Source: Mangrovibacterium sp047972415 (lineage in GTDB: Bacteria; Bacteroidota; Bacteroidia; Bacteroidales; Prolixibacteraceae). Taken from it: DNA of 33,063 nucleotides. Of this stretch, positions 7,216 through 16,105 are shown in pieces. The notes beneath the pieces were generated by a model. It saw nothing but the letters and a program-made list of their open reading frames with translations. It had not been told where the DNA came from and made no database searches. The stretch is from assembly GCA_047972415.1 (NCBI GenBank), contig JBKEAN010000209.1, forward strand, positions 1 to 33,063. The letters run 5' to 3'. The translations under genes and the position numbers were made by a program. Position 1 is the first letter of the stretch. Each line of letters begins with the position of its first letter.

Positions 7216-9592
7216 ATGGCTTGTGTAAAAAAACGGCTCCTATTACTAGTAAGCTTCATTGCTTTTGCAATAAGCGTAAACGCTCAAAACTATACCCTTT
7301 ATGGCTATGTAAAAGATAAAAGCTCCGGCGAAGGCCTGATAGCTGCAACTGTAGTTGCCAGCGGAACAAGCCGGGGGGGTATCTACCAATAATTATGGTT
7401 TCTATTCGCTTACACTTCCTGCCGGAACCCACGAAATCCGGTGTTCGTACATGGGCTACGAGGCCATTGTACAGAAAATTGAGCTGTCCCGGAAAACAGA
7501 ACTGAATATTGAACTGGAAGCATCGGATTTTGCAGTAGATGAAATAAGCATTGTTGCAAAGAAGAACGATAAGTTAGCAACAACAGCCGTCAGCAGCCAT
7601 GCACTCAATATGGCAGATGTACGGATTATGCCAGCGCCGGCGGGCGAAACTGATATTATAAAAAGCTTTCAATTACTGCCCGGTGTGCAAGCTACGAACG
7701 AAGGCTTAACCAATTTATCGGTACGGGGAGGTTCGTTCGACCAAAACTTGTATTTATTAGATGATGCCCCGGTATATAACCCCTCGCACGCGCTTGGTTT
7801 CTTCTCGGTATTTAATACCGATGCCATTAAAAGCGCCAAGATATACAAGGGAGCATTTCCGGCCCAATATGGCGGACGTTTGTCGTCGGTGGTAGATGTG
7901 CACATGAAAGAAGGCAACAATAAACAGTTTGCCGCAAGCGGTGGCATTGGGCTTATTGCCAGCCGCCTGACATTGGAAAGCCCGTTTGCCAACGAAAAAG
8001 GCTCGTTTATGGTTTCGGGGCGGGCCAGCTATGCCGGGACCACGGTTAACAGCCTGGGCTCGCTGGGGCAAAACCTTGGCATCTATGCCCTGAAGGATTT
8101 TAACGACAACAATGAAATTAGCTTTTACGACGTCAATGCAAAACTAAATTACCGCCTTGGCGCTAACGATCACATTTATCTTTCGGCTTATGCCGGGCAT
8201 GATCATTTCTACTATTATTCCATCGACGATAACAGCGCGATGGATTGGGGAAACCTGACCGGAACAGCGCGGTGGAACCACATTTTCGGCGCAAAGCTTT
8301 TCGCCAATACCATGCTCGTTTACAGTAACTACAATTATTCGTACATCCTGAAAGATGATGCCCGCCACTTTAAATGGAGTTCGGCATTGGGCGAAATTGA
8401 TTTAAAGTCGGATTTTGACTGGTACCTCAATGCAAACAACCATTTAAAATTTGGCTTTGCCCTTGAAAAGCACAACTACTCTCCGGGAAAAATTGAGCCC
8501 CGCGACGAAAGTTCCGTAACCAAACCATTTAAGCTCGACAACCAACAAGCCCTGATTAGTTCGGTCTATCTGAGTAATGATCAAAAAATCGGCAATAAAC
8601 TTTCGGTTAATTACGGAGTCCGGTATTCTGCTTTTTTCTTGCTGGGCGAAAGCACCGTTTATACTTATGCACCCGACCTTGAGGTGGTTGATTCCGTTTA
8701 TTATGGCCAGGGCGAACTAATCAAATTTTATCAGGGACTGGAACCACGGCTGGCAATTAACTATCAACTTAACGAACAAAACTCGGTTAAACTTTCGTAT
8801 TCCCACACCGTACAGTTTCAACACCTTATCAGCAACTCATCTGTTGGCTTTCCTTCGGACGTATGGGTACCCGCCAGCAACTACATTAAGCCGCAAAGTG
8901 CCGACCAGCTTGCTTTTGGTTATTACCGGCTAAGTACCAATAAAAAATACGAACTATCGGCTGAAACTTATTACCGCCGTTTACATCATTTAATCGACTA
9001 CCGGGACAACGCCGACTTGTTCCTGAACCCGCATATCGAAACGCAGGTTTTACCGGGAGGGGGAAAATCGTACGGGCTCGAACTTTATGCCGAAAAGAAA
9101 ACCGGCAATCTATATGGTTGGATTAGCTACACCTTGTCTAAAACAACCCGCCAAATAGATGGGGTAAACGATAATAACGAGTACCCCGCTACCTTTGATA
9201 AGCGGCACAGCCTGGCACTGATTGCCAACTTTAAATTGAGCAATACCCTTAGCTTATCATCGGTTTTCAAACTATCATCCGGTGGATGGATTACAATTCC
9301 CGAAGGAACATTCAATTTTAGCGGTTCTTCGTTCAACTATTATTCCGAGCGGAACGGCTACAAAATGCCTTTATATCACCGCTTGGATGTTTCGCTCACT
9401 TACCGCCCCGAAAGTTACAGTGGCAAACGCTGTAAAAGCGAATGGAGCTTTGGTATCTACAATATCTACGACCGTAAAAACATCTTCTCCCTATATGTAC
9501 GGCAGGAAAACCGTGAGTTGCAGTCGGCTAAAGCTTATAAGATGTATTTATACGGAATTACCCCCTCAATTACTTACAACTTTAAATTCTGA
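7216..9592 (+). CDS. TonB-dependent receptor, reading frame interrupted at a G7 tract
   Basis: A second TonB receptor with a carboxypeptidase-regulatory-like domain. An ATG at 7216 opens a signal peptide (hydrophobic LLLLVSFIAFAIS, ending VNAQ) and the start of the domain (YTLYGYVKDKSSGEGLIAA). That frame stops at about 7392, just after a run of seven G (7373-7379). The rest of the receptor continues in the next frame: STNNYGFYSLTLPAG, plug LLPGVQ and LLDDAPVYNPSHALGF, then the full barrel to 9592. With six G the protein would be continuous at 791 residues, close to the 800 of the first receptor, and the join would read TSRGVSTNNYGF, exactly the family pattern. This is a phase-variable switch, a recent mutation or a sequencing error. 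A DUF4249 gene follows after 2 nt. Confidence 0.85.
7373..7379 (+). repeat. G7 homopolymer at the receptor frameshift
   Basis: Seven consecutive G follow AGCC and precede TATCT inside the regulatory-like domain of the second TonB receptor. Removing one G restores a single open frame from 7216 to 9592. Another G7 followed by TAT occurs in non-coding DNA at 5954-5960. Confidence 0.9.
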
Positions 9593-9594
9593 TT

Positions 9595-10599
9595 ATGTAC
9601 CGATTCGTAACCATATTAACAATCATCTTATTCTACAGCTGTGTTGATGACTTCGATCTAAAGCTCGATGGCGCCCAACCGAAACTTGTGGTTGAAGGGA
9701 TAATTAACAACTTACCCGGACCTTATTACGTTCGGCTAACTACAAGCAACACCGGCAACCAAACTTCGTCGGGCGGAGTATATCCTTATATCGATAATTC
9801 CAATCCGGTAATGGATGCTAAGGTAATTATTTCAGATAATCATGGTTTAGTTGATACACTAACCGTATTAAACATTGATGAAACCGAATATGACTGGACA
9901 CCGGGTGTTGGCTACTTTAAACTAAACCTGGATGAAAACGGGAACGTTTTAGATACAAGCTTTATTAGTGAAGATTTTATGGTCTGCAACAAAAGAGGGT
10001 ATTACATTACCAATAAATTGACTGGAAAGGTAAACAGCACTTACTTTTTAACGATTTTATGGCAGGGCGAAAGTTACGAAGCTTCGGCTTTTATGCCCCC
10101 GGTACCGAAATTAGATTCTGTTGATTATTTAAAAAAGATACTGGAAAAAGACGGACAAGAATACTATGCCCCACTCATCAGCTTCGCTGAGCCTCAGGAT
10201 ACTGCCAATTATTATTTAATCTTACTTCATAAAGAAAGCTATTACCGTTTTTCATCCGTAGCTTATTTAGATAATTGGGAAGTGTCAATCTTATCTGATA
10301 GTAATTTGGAACCCTATGTTTCCGAATTAAATGTTAACCTGGGCTATAACCCGAGGGGAATTGAATACATAACTAATTATTCACAAGGTGATTCAATTTA
10401 TGTATCGTTGAACTCGCTAACATTAGAATCATTTAATTTCTACAAAGCCTTGATCGATCAGTTTGCCAGCGATGGCGGGGCTTATAAACCGGCGCCGGCA
10501 TCGCCTCCCGGCAATATTAGCAACGGTGCCCTCGGGCTCTTCCGGGCTTCGGCGGTATCCGAAGGTACGAGCGATCCAATTATTTGGAATGAAAACTAA
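9595..10599 (+). CDS. DUF4249 family lipoprotein
   Basis: A 334-residue protein. MYRFVTILTIILFYSC is a lipoprotein signal with the Cys at about residue 16, then VDDFDLKLDGAQPKLVVEG, the typical DUF4249 opening. The segment VRLTTSNTGNQT...PVMDAKVIISDNHGLVDTL follows the family layout of a beta-sandwich with a conserved A-x-V-x-I-x-D strand. It starts 2 nt after the TonB receptor stop, so it is co-transcribed and probably a partner of that receptor at the cell surface. AT content is higher than in the first DUF4249 gene. If the upstream receptor is really frameshifted, this gene may be expressed without its partner. Confidence 0.88.
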   Translation: MYRFVTILTIILFYSCVDDFDLKLDGAQPKLVVEGIINNLPGPYYVRLTTSNTGNQTSSGGVYPYIDNSNPVMDAKVIISDNHGLVDTLTVLNIDETEYDWTPGVGYFKLNLDENGNVLDTSFISEDFMVCNKRGYYITNKLTGKVNSTYFLTILWQGESYEASAFMPPVPKLDSVDYLKKILEKDGQEYYAPLISFAEPQDTANYYLILLHKESYYRFSSVAYLDNWEVSILSDSNLEPYVSELNVNLGYNPRGIEYITNYSQGDSIYVSLNSLTLESFNFYKALIDQFASDGGAYKPAPASPPGNISNGALGLFRASAVSEGTSDPIIWNEN

Positions 10600-10633
10600 A
10601 ACCACGATTGCCTATGCTATAAACTACAATTAA

Positions 10634-10691
10634 CTATCCTGTTTTAACCGGGAGATTTGGAAGCTGCTTACCAAATAAGCTTACAGGATAG
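10634..10691. other. Inverted repeat between convergent genes
   Basis: CTATCCTGT (10634-10642) pairs with ACAGGATAG (10683-10691). Inside lie alternative short stems, ATTTGG/CCAAAT and GCTTA/TAAGC. It lies between the + strand DUF4249 gene and the - strand pssA gene, so a transcription-ending role is possible. There is no T-run directly after the repeat, so a canonical intrinsic terminator is not claimed. Confidence 0.4.
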
Positions 10692-10834
10692 CATATCCAT
10701 TAAAGCAGAAAAAACCCGAATCCGGCCGATAATAAATGAATATTGCTCTTCAATCAACTGTTTATTCAATTATCAGCACCGTTCGGTTCGTGAAAAAAAA
10801 CTAAAGACAATAGTATGAAAAATTTTAAACCTTG

Positions 10835-11578
10835 CTATGCCGCCAGCTTTTGCACCAGCGAAATAACAATGTACCCAATAATAATCAGTGGCAGGGCATA
10901 AAGCTGGAGGCTAATTAACAGGATGGCACAAAAGGCCAGAAACAGGAAACGGACTTGGTTGCCTTGCCATGTCAGGCTTTTAAATTTCAGCGAAAACATG
11001 GGCACTTCCGAAATCATCAGCGCCGAGAGAAGTGCAATGGCTGTGAGTAGGTTGAAGCGGTTGAGGATAATGTGCGCGATTTCGGGTTTCGAGCCCCATT
11101 CGATAATTAAGGCCAGCGAGGCATAAAACAGGGCATTGGCCGGAATGGGCAAACCCAGAAAGTTGTCGCTTTGGCGCTCGTCGAGGTTGAATTTGGCCAA
11201 ACGGAAAGCCCCGGCAACCGGAACCAGCAAGGCCGACAGCAGGAAGGACCATTGCAACCAGTTGGCTTCAATTTGCAGCAGCGGCAGGTTGGTGCCAAAC
11301 ATGGCTAGTTGTAGCAGGCTGAACAAGATAGCCGCAGGCGCCAGTCCGAACGAAACCTGATCGGCCAGCGAATCCAGTTGTTTACCAATTTCGGAGTAGG
11401 CACCGAGCAGGCGGGCAGCCATACCATCCAAAAAATCGAATACTGCGGCGCACAATATACAGATGGCAGCCGGGCCAACATAGCCTTCGATGCCCAGAAA
11501 AACAGCCAAACTACCTACCGCCAGGTTTAGCGAAGTAATAAAGTTTGGTACCCAGTAAAACAACTCGCGTATCCTCAT
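10835..11578 (-). CDS. pssA: CDP-diacylglycerol--serine O-phosphatidyltransferase
   Basis: A 247-residue integral membrane enzyme that makes phosphatidylserine from CDP-diacylglycerol and serine. The CDP-alcohol phosphatidyltransferase signature D-x2-DG-x2-AR-x8-G-x3-D-x3-D is complete: D48, D51, G52, A55, R56, G65, D69, D73. About seven to eight hydrophobic segments are seen. It starts at an ATG overlapping the psd stop by one base (TAATG), so translation is probably coupled. It is the last gene of the rsfS-ftsH-LUD-DUF2007-cdsA-psd-pssA operon and feeds Psd, whose gene is directly upstream. Length fits the Gram-positive/Bacteroidota class of PssA. Confidence 0.95.
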   Translation of the reverse strand: MRIRELFYWVPNFITSLNLAVGSLAVFLGIEGYVGPAAICILCAAVFDFLDGMAARLLGAYSEIGKQLDSLADQVSFGLAPAAILFSLLQLAMFGTNLPLLQIEANWLQWSFLLSALLVPVAGAFRLAKFNLDERQSDNFLGLPIPANALFYASLALIIEWGSKPEIAHIILNRFNLLTAIALLSALMISEVPMFSLKFKSLTWQGNQVRFLFLAFCAILLISLQLYALPLIIIGYIVISLVQKLAA

Positions 11579-12234
11579 TAGCTTAATTCTCCGATAATCG
11601 TTTGTGAGCCGGTTACTTTGTCGCCCAGTTTAACATTTAGCTTGGTGTCGGTTGGCAGGTATAAATCCACGCGCGAACCAAAGCGGATAAAACCCATTTC
11701 CATGTCCTGCGTAACGTTTTGTCCGGTTTTCAGGAAGTTCAGAATACGGCGGGCCATGGCACCGGCAACCTGGTTGGCCATTATTTCGCGACCGTCGGCC
11801 AGTTGAAAAGCGGTGCAGTAACGCTCGTTTTCGTTGGCCGATTTGTCTTTAAAGGCTGCGTAAAATTCGCCTTCTTTGTGTTGCGAGAAAGTGACTTTTC
11901 CGGGCACAGGCACCCAGTTAATATGTACGTTCAGCGGCGACATAAAAATCGACACTTTCAAACAGTTCTTTTTCAGGTACAGCTTCTCCTCGGTTTCTTC
12001 AATCACACACACTTTGCCGTCGGCGGGCGAAATTACATGTTTCGGGTTGAGGGCAACCGTGCGGCTAGGATAGCGGAAAAACTGCAAAACCAGGACTAGT
12101 ACCACCACTGAGCCCAAACTGACAAGGCTGGCGAAAAACGGGATACTTATAAATAACCAGGCAATTACATTGAAGGCAATAACGGCTAAAAGGGTGTTGC
12201 GAATAATCTGTTTTCCTGCCGGATGAAATTTCAT
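11578..12234 (-). CDS. psd: Phosphatidylserine decarboxylase proenzyme (short type)
   Basis: A 218-residue protein that decarboxylates phosphatidylserine to phosphatidylethanolamine. Two N-terminal hydrophobic segments (~14-50) anchor it. SPADG (69-73) and the His in LNVHI (104) match conserved catalytic positions. FGSR near 185-188 is the self-cleavage site: G186-S187 cleavage would make the pyruvoyl prosthetic group on Ser187. It belongs to the short, archaeal-type PSD class, with GS in place of the LGST of Escherichia coli. It is coupled to pssA by a one-base overlap. A 151-bp gap separates it from cdsA, the largest gap in the operon. Confidence 0.94.
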   Translation of the reverse strand: MKFHPAGKQIIRNTLLAVIAFNVIAWLFISIPFFASLVSLGSVVVLVLVLQFFRYPSRTVALNPKHVISPADGKVCVIEETEEKLYLKKNCLKVSIFMSPLNVHINWVPVPGKVTFSQHKEGEFYAAFKDKSANENERYCTAFQLADGREIMANQVAGAMARRILNFLKTGQNVTQDMEMGFIRFGSRVDLYLPTDTKLNVKLGDKVTGSQTIIGELS

Positions 12235-12317
12235 GAATAGTTTTTCTTTTAATGTTTAAGTTACCAGCTTATACGGAAATACGGTCATTTGTTTTCAAAC
12301 TTGCAGCTACAACCTCG

Positions 12318-12343
12318 TATTTTTGTAAAGCGGAGCAAAAATA
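12318..12343 (-). promoter_or_regulatory. Inverted repeat with candidate promoter box upstream of psd
   Basis: TATTTTTG (12318-12325) and CAAAAATA (12336-12343) form an 8-bp inverted repeat. Read on the - strand, the second arm is TATTTTTG, matching the Bacteroidota -7 box TAnnTTTG. A TTTG lies 23 bp upstream (12367-12370), slightly farther than usual. This could be a secondary promoter for psd-pssA inside the operon. The symmetry could instead mark an operator or weak terminator. Confidence 0.3.
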
Positions 12344-12385
12344 AGCAAAATTGAACAGTTTCCGCCCAAATGGGTTCAAAAGAAG

Positions 12386-13201
12386 CTAAACGAAGATTTC
12401 GAGGTAGCAAACAAATACAGGTACCGCAAACAACAACGAGTCGAACCGATCGAGGATTCCGCCGTGGCCAGGAAAGATGTTCCCGCTGTCTTTCACACCA
12501 AACTGGCGCTTAATCAGCGACTCGGTTAAGTCGCCCAGGGTTGAAGCAACAACAATCAGAACAGAAAGGATGGCCCAGTGCCAAGCATCAATACCCGCTG
12601 TAAAGGACGGCATAACCTGCGAAACCGCCACGGCAACAATCAACCCGCCGATTGCCCCTTCCCACGATTTTTTTGGCGACACTCGCTCGAACAACCGGTG
12701 GCGCCCAAAGCTTACGCCGAAGAGATATGCCCCCGAATCGTACACCCAAATCAATATTAATAAGGCAAGGAATAGTTTGGGCGAATACATTCCGTCGAAT
12801 TTTGAGAACACCAGGTAGTTGCTCAGGCTCAGCGGAACGGCAGCGTAAATTAAACCGGCCATAGTAATGGCCACATTTTGCAAAGGTGTGGGTTTGTTGG
12901 CAAACAATTCGCTAACAAAAGTGAGCAGGATGAAAGGGAATATGGCGAAAAACCAAAGTGGGCTGATGCGTTCCGAAGCAATCAGAAACGAGAGTCCAAA
13001 CATGAGTGCTCCGGTAAGGTAAGCCAAACCCCTGTGCGGGTTAAAGCCTGTTGCCCCGGTAATACTGAAGAACTCGTGCAGAGCGCCAATCAGGATAAGC
13101 AGAAAAAGCAAGGCAAAAGTGTATTGGCCGAAGAAAAGACCGGCAATAATAACAGCAACAAAAACAATCCCGGTGAGCGACCGGACAAGCAGGTTTTTCA
13201 A
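12386..13201 (-). CDS. cdsA: Phosphatidate cytidylyltransferase
   Basis: A 271-residue polytopic membrane enzyme making CDP-diacylglycerol from phosphatidic acid and CTP, the precursor for PssA encoded downstream. The C-terminal family signature is clear: S-x-IKRQFGVKDSG-x-IFPGHGGILDR, with the metal-binding Lys-Asp and GHGG-x2-DR parts intact. SPKKSWEG further upstream is also typical. About eight membrane segments are seen. The start overlaps the DUF2007 gene stop by 4 nt (ATGA), so translation is coupled. Length is normal for CdsA. Confidence 0.96.
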   Translation of the reverse strand: MKNLLVRSLTGIVFVAVIIAGLFFGQYTFALLFLLILIGALHEFFSITGATGFNPHRGLAYLTGALMFGLSFLIASERISPLWFFAIFPFILLTFVSELFANKPTPLQNVAITMAGLIYAAVPLSLSNYLVFSKFDGMYSPKLFLALLILIWVYDSGAYLFGVSFGRHRLFERVSPKKSWEGAIGGLIVAVAVSQVMPSFTAGIDAWHWAILSVLIVVASTLGDLTESLIKRQFGVKDSGNIFPGHGGILDRFDSLLFAVPVFVCYLEIFV

Positions 13202-13404
13202 TTCTTCAGGTTTTTAAGGATATCTAATGCAGTTTCCTGGTTCGATTCGTGTACATAAATTTCGATGTCGCCAAATGAGGGGATGACCGAATTGCGCTGG
13301 TTAATTTCAACAAAGGGAATTTCAGCATTGGTTAACCGTTCTTGGACTATTTCGGCATGGAACGGGACACCGGTGGTGTAAACCAATACAAAGTCTTTTT
13401 CCAT
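13198..13404 (-). CDS. DUF2007 family small protein
   Basis: A 68-residue soluble protein matching the putative signal-transducing DUF2007 family. LVYTTGVPFHAEIVQERL fits the first helix, where such proteins recall PII-like or ACT folds, and IEIYVHESNQETALDIL fits the closing strand and helix. Its biochemical role is not known. It sits 10 nt after the LUD gene and overlaps cdsA by 4 nt, so it is part of the membrane-lipid operon. The position directly before cdsA may mean a regulatory role in lipid synthesis, but that is inference. Confidence 0.82.
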   Translation of the reverse strand: MEKDFVLVYTTGVPFHAEIVQERLTNAEIPFVEINQRNSVIPSFGDIEIYVHESNQETALDILKNLKN

Positions 13405-13414
13405 GATGTTTCAA

Positions 13415-14047
13415 TTAAAATGGTTCGTCGCACAAAAGTACAATCAATTTTTTGGGGCCGTGCATGCCCATCACCAATGTTTTTTCAATATCGGCAGTGC
13501 GGCTAGGGCCGGTAATGTTGGTGATTGATGAAGGCAGTGCACCGCGATATTTTGTCCGGATAGCTTCAAGTGCATCGTCCAGATAGCGTACCAGCTGGTG
13601 CTGGTGGGCCACAACAATATGTGTTTCGGGGAAAACATGCAAGCGACACCCCGAATCACCAGCCGAGCTGACCATAACCGAACCCAGGTGTGCCACCAGA
13701 AACTCACAAGGCGTAACGCCAACCTGAAGTTTCAAAAAATCGTCGGCTTCGGATTGAACTGCTATTTTGCTGCCAATTGCCTTTTGCAACTGTGTATCGG
13801 TACAAAAAATCCGTTCCCAGCTTTCCTGCTGCTGCAAGTCGGACAATAAGCAAACTGCTTCATTCAGGTTCTTGGGTCGAAGTACTTTTCCTCCAAGCAA
13901 TTCCAGGTTTTCCCGAAACCAGTCGGCCAGGCTTCCTTTGGGCTCCAGATAAATGGGCGATTCAAAATCGGGTGTCGAAAGTTCAACCGCCGGGCGGTTT
14001 TCCCGGGCGGTTTTCAGTCGGTTCAGAATATTATCTCTCGATGACAT
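13415..14047 (-). CDS. LUD domain protein (LutC/YkgG family)
   Basis: A 210-residue cytoplasmic protein. The C-terminal signature GPSRTADIEKTLVMGMHGPK and the SAGDSG-x-RL-x-VFPETHIVVA segment identify the LUD domain, named after lactate utilisation proteins LutB/LutC. LutC works with LutA and LutB in L-lactate oxidation, but no lutA or lutB is near. Stand-alone LUD genes beside ftsH are common in Bacteroidota and their substrate is unknown. It lies 9 nt after ftsH and 10 nt before the DUF2007 gene in the same operon. A role in lactate use is not supported by the context. Confidence 0.9.
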   Translation of the reverse strand: MSSRDNILNRLKTARENRPAVELSTPDFESPIYLEPKGSLADWFRENLELLGGKVLRPKNLNEAVCLLSDLQQQESWERIFCTDTQLQKAIGSKIAVQSEADDFLKLQVGVTPCEFLVAHLGSVMVSSAGDSGCRLHVFPETHIVVAHQHQLVRYLDDALEAIRTKYRGALPSSITNITGPSRTADIEKTLVMGMHGPKKLIVLLCDEPF

Positions 14048-14056
14048 CAGTTGCTT

Positions 14057-16102
14057 TTATTCCGTTTTTTCTTCTTCGGCAGCAAGCGGCAGTTCAGGGC
14101 TTTCGCTCAAGGCTGTAGCGGCAGTGGAACTCCCATTGCCGGGCAGTTCGTCTTTTGCCCAGGGGCGTTTGCCGAAAATCTGTTCCAGGTCTTCACCAAA
14201 AATAACTTCTCGTTCCAGTAGTTTTTCAGCTAACTGGCGGTGTCCGGCTTCGTGCGTTGCTAACACTTTCAGTGCACGTTCGTATTGTTCTTCAATCATT
14301 ATTTTAGCTTCGGCATCAATCAGTTCAGCGGTTTTTTCGCTGTATGGTTTGGTAAAGCCGAAGTCGCTTTGGCCGGTTGAGTCGTAGTAGCTAAAATTGC
14401 CAACCTTGTCGCTCATGCCGTAAATGCTAATCATGGCATAAGCCGTTTTGGTTACTTTTTCCAGGTCGTTTTGCGCCCCCGAGGAAATGTTGCCGAAAGC
14501 AAGTTGCTCGGCTGCCCGTCCGCCCAGGGTCGAACACATTTCGTCCAGTAATTGCTCTTTGGTGGTTATGGAGCGTTCTTCGGGCAGGTACCAGGCAGCG
14601 CCCAACGCTTTTCCGCGCGGCACAATGGTGACTTTCACCAGCGGGTGTGCATGTTCGAGCAACCAGCTAATGGTTGCATGGCCGGCTTCGTGGTAGGCAA
14701 TCCGTTTTTTCTCGTCGCGCGAGATTATTTTATTTTTCTTCTCCAAACCGCCCACAATCCGGTCAACTGCATCCAGGAAGTCCTGCTTCGTTACTTTTTC
14801 GTGGTTTTTACGGGCGGCAATCAGTGCGGCTTCGTTACAAACATTGGCAATGTCGGCACCCGAGAACCCGGGGGTTTGTTTGGATAGGAAGTTCACTTCC
14901 ACATCGTCGGCCAGTTTAATCGGGCGCAGGTGTACGTTGAAGATGTCGCGGCGTTCGTTCAGGTCGGGCAGTTCTACATGGATTTGGCGGTCGAAACGGC
15001 CGGCACGCATCAGCGCGCGGTCCAGAATATCGGCCCGGTTGGTGGCTGCCAGAATGATAACGCCCGAGTTGGTGTCGAAACCGTCCATCTCGGTCAGCAG
15101 CTGGTTTAGCGTATTTTCGCGTTCGTCGTTCGAACCCATGTTCGGGTTTTTACCCCGGGCACGGCCAATGGCGTCAATTTCGTCAATAAATACAATGCAA
15201 GGCGATTTTTCTTTGGCCTGTTTAAACAGGTCGCGAACGCGCGATGCACCAACCCCAACGAACATTTCAACAAAATCGGACCCCGACATGGAGAAGAACG
15301 GAACGTTGGCTTCGCCGGCAACTGCCTTGGCTAATAGTGTTTTACCTGTTCCTGGAGGGCCAACCAACAGTGCGCCTTTCGGAATTTTACCACCCAGTTT
15401 GGTATATTTTGACGGATTTTTGAGGAACTCGACAATCTCTTCAATTTCTTGTTTTGCTTCTGTTAAACCGGCCACGTCTTTAAAGGTGGTGTTCACACGC
15501 GAATCCTTGTCGAACACTTTTGCTTGCGATTTGCCTACACTAAAGATGTTTCCGGCTCCACCTGCGCCACCGGGACCCTTGCTCATCCGTCGGAAAATCC
15601 ACCACCAAACGCCGATAATCAACAGGAAGGGGAATATCCAGCTAAGTACTTCGCCCAGGTAGTTGTGCTCTTCTTCGTAAACCGGTTCTATGCGGTCTTT
15701 CTCGGGAACACTGTCTTGTGCGGTCATCAGGTTTTTGGCGAAAATATCTACTGGGCCGGTCTGGAAATAAAAATGCGGGCCAACTGCCGAAGGTGCGTTA
15801 AACCCTTGTTTCAATTTCGATTCGTATTTTTTGTACGCGCTGTCCTTCAGAAAAACCCTTGCTTCTTTTTCGTTAACAACAACAATTTTTTTGATGTCGC
15901 CGTCTTTCAGCATGGTCGTTTTTACCTGCTGCCAATCCGTTTTAACAGGGCCACCCCCAAAACCGTAAAATTGCACCGCAAAAAACAGGAGAATTACAAT
16001 CCCGTAAATCCAGTACGGGTTGAATTTTGGCGCTTTCATGCCCCCTTTGAAATTACCAAGATTGTTCCGGTTCTTATCGTTTTTCGATTTATTATCTGTC
16101 AT
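14057..16102 (-). CDS. ftsH: ATP-dependent zinc metalloprotease FtsH
   Basis: A 681-residue membrane AAA+ protease that degrades damaged or short-lived membrane and cytosolic proteins. Transmembrane helices lie at ~29-48 and ~152-171, with a periplasmic domain between. Walker A GPPGTGKT is at 248-255, Walker B FIDEID at ~305-310, the second region of homology near 354-372 and zinc-binding HEAGH at 471-475. The third zinc ligand is Asp near 546 (QNDLEKVT). A second HEAGH-like string at 617-621 lies in the C-terminal helix and is probably coincidental. The tail after ~650 is Ser/Glu-rich. It starts 3 nt after rsfS. In Escherichia coli FtsH controls lipid synthesis via LpxC; the lipid genes downstream here are suggestive. 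Confidence 0.97.
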   Translation of the reverse strand: MTDNKSKNDKNRNNLGNFKGGMKAPKFNPYWIYGIVILLFFAVQFYGFGGGPVKTDWQQVKTTMLKDGDIKKIVVVNEKEARVFLKDSAYKKYESKLKQGFNAPSAVGPHFYFQTGPVDIFAKNLMTAQDSVPEKDRIEPVYEEEHNYLGEVLSWIFPFLLIIGVWWWIFRRMSKGPGGAGGAGNIFSVGKSQAKVFDKDSRVNTTFKDVAGLTEAKQEIEEIVEFLKNPSKYTKLGGKIPKGALLVGPPGTGKTLLAKAVAGEANVPFFSMSGSDFVEMFVGVGASRVRDLFKQAKEKSPCIVFIDEIDAIGRARGKNPNMGSNDERENTLNQLLTEMDGFDTNSGVIILAATNRADILDRALMRAGRFDRQIHVELPDLNERRDIFNVHLRPIKLADDVEVNFLSKQTPGFSGADIANVCNEAALIAARKNHEKVTKQDFLDAVDRIVGGLEKKNKIISRDEKKRIAYHEAGHATISWLLEHAHPLVKVTIVPRGKALGAAWYLPEERSITTKEQLLDEMCSTLGGRAAEQLAFGNISSGAQNDLEKVTKTAYAMISIYGMSDKVGNFSYYDSTGQSDFGFTKPYSEKTAELIDAEAKIMIEEQYERALKVLATHEAGHRQLAEKLLEREVIFGEDLEQIFGKRPWAKDELPGNGSSTAATALSESPELPLAAEEEKTE

Positions 16103-16105
16103 TAT

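Noticed and set aside
13415..14047. L-lactate utilisation gene lutC
   Set aside because: No lutA or lutB is adjacent, and the context is a membrane-lipid operon, so only the LUD family name is used.
14844..15662. Open frame of about 270 codons opposite ftsH
   Set aside because: It lies entirely within the conserved FtsH ATPase coding region, is Ser/Pro/Arg-rich and has no recognisable domain.
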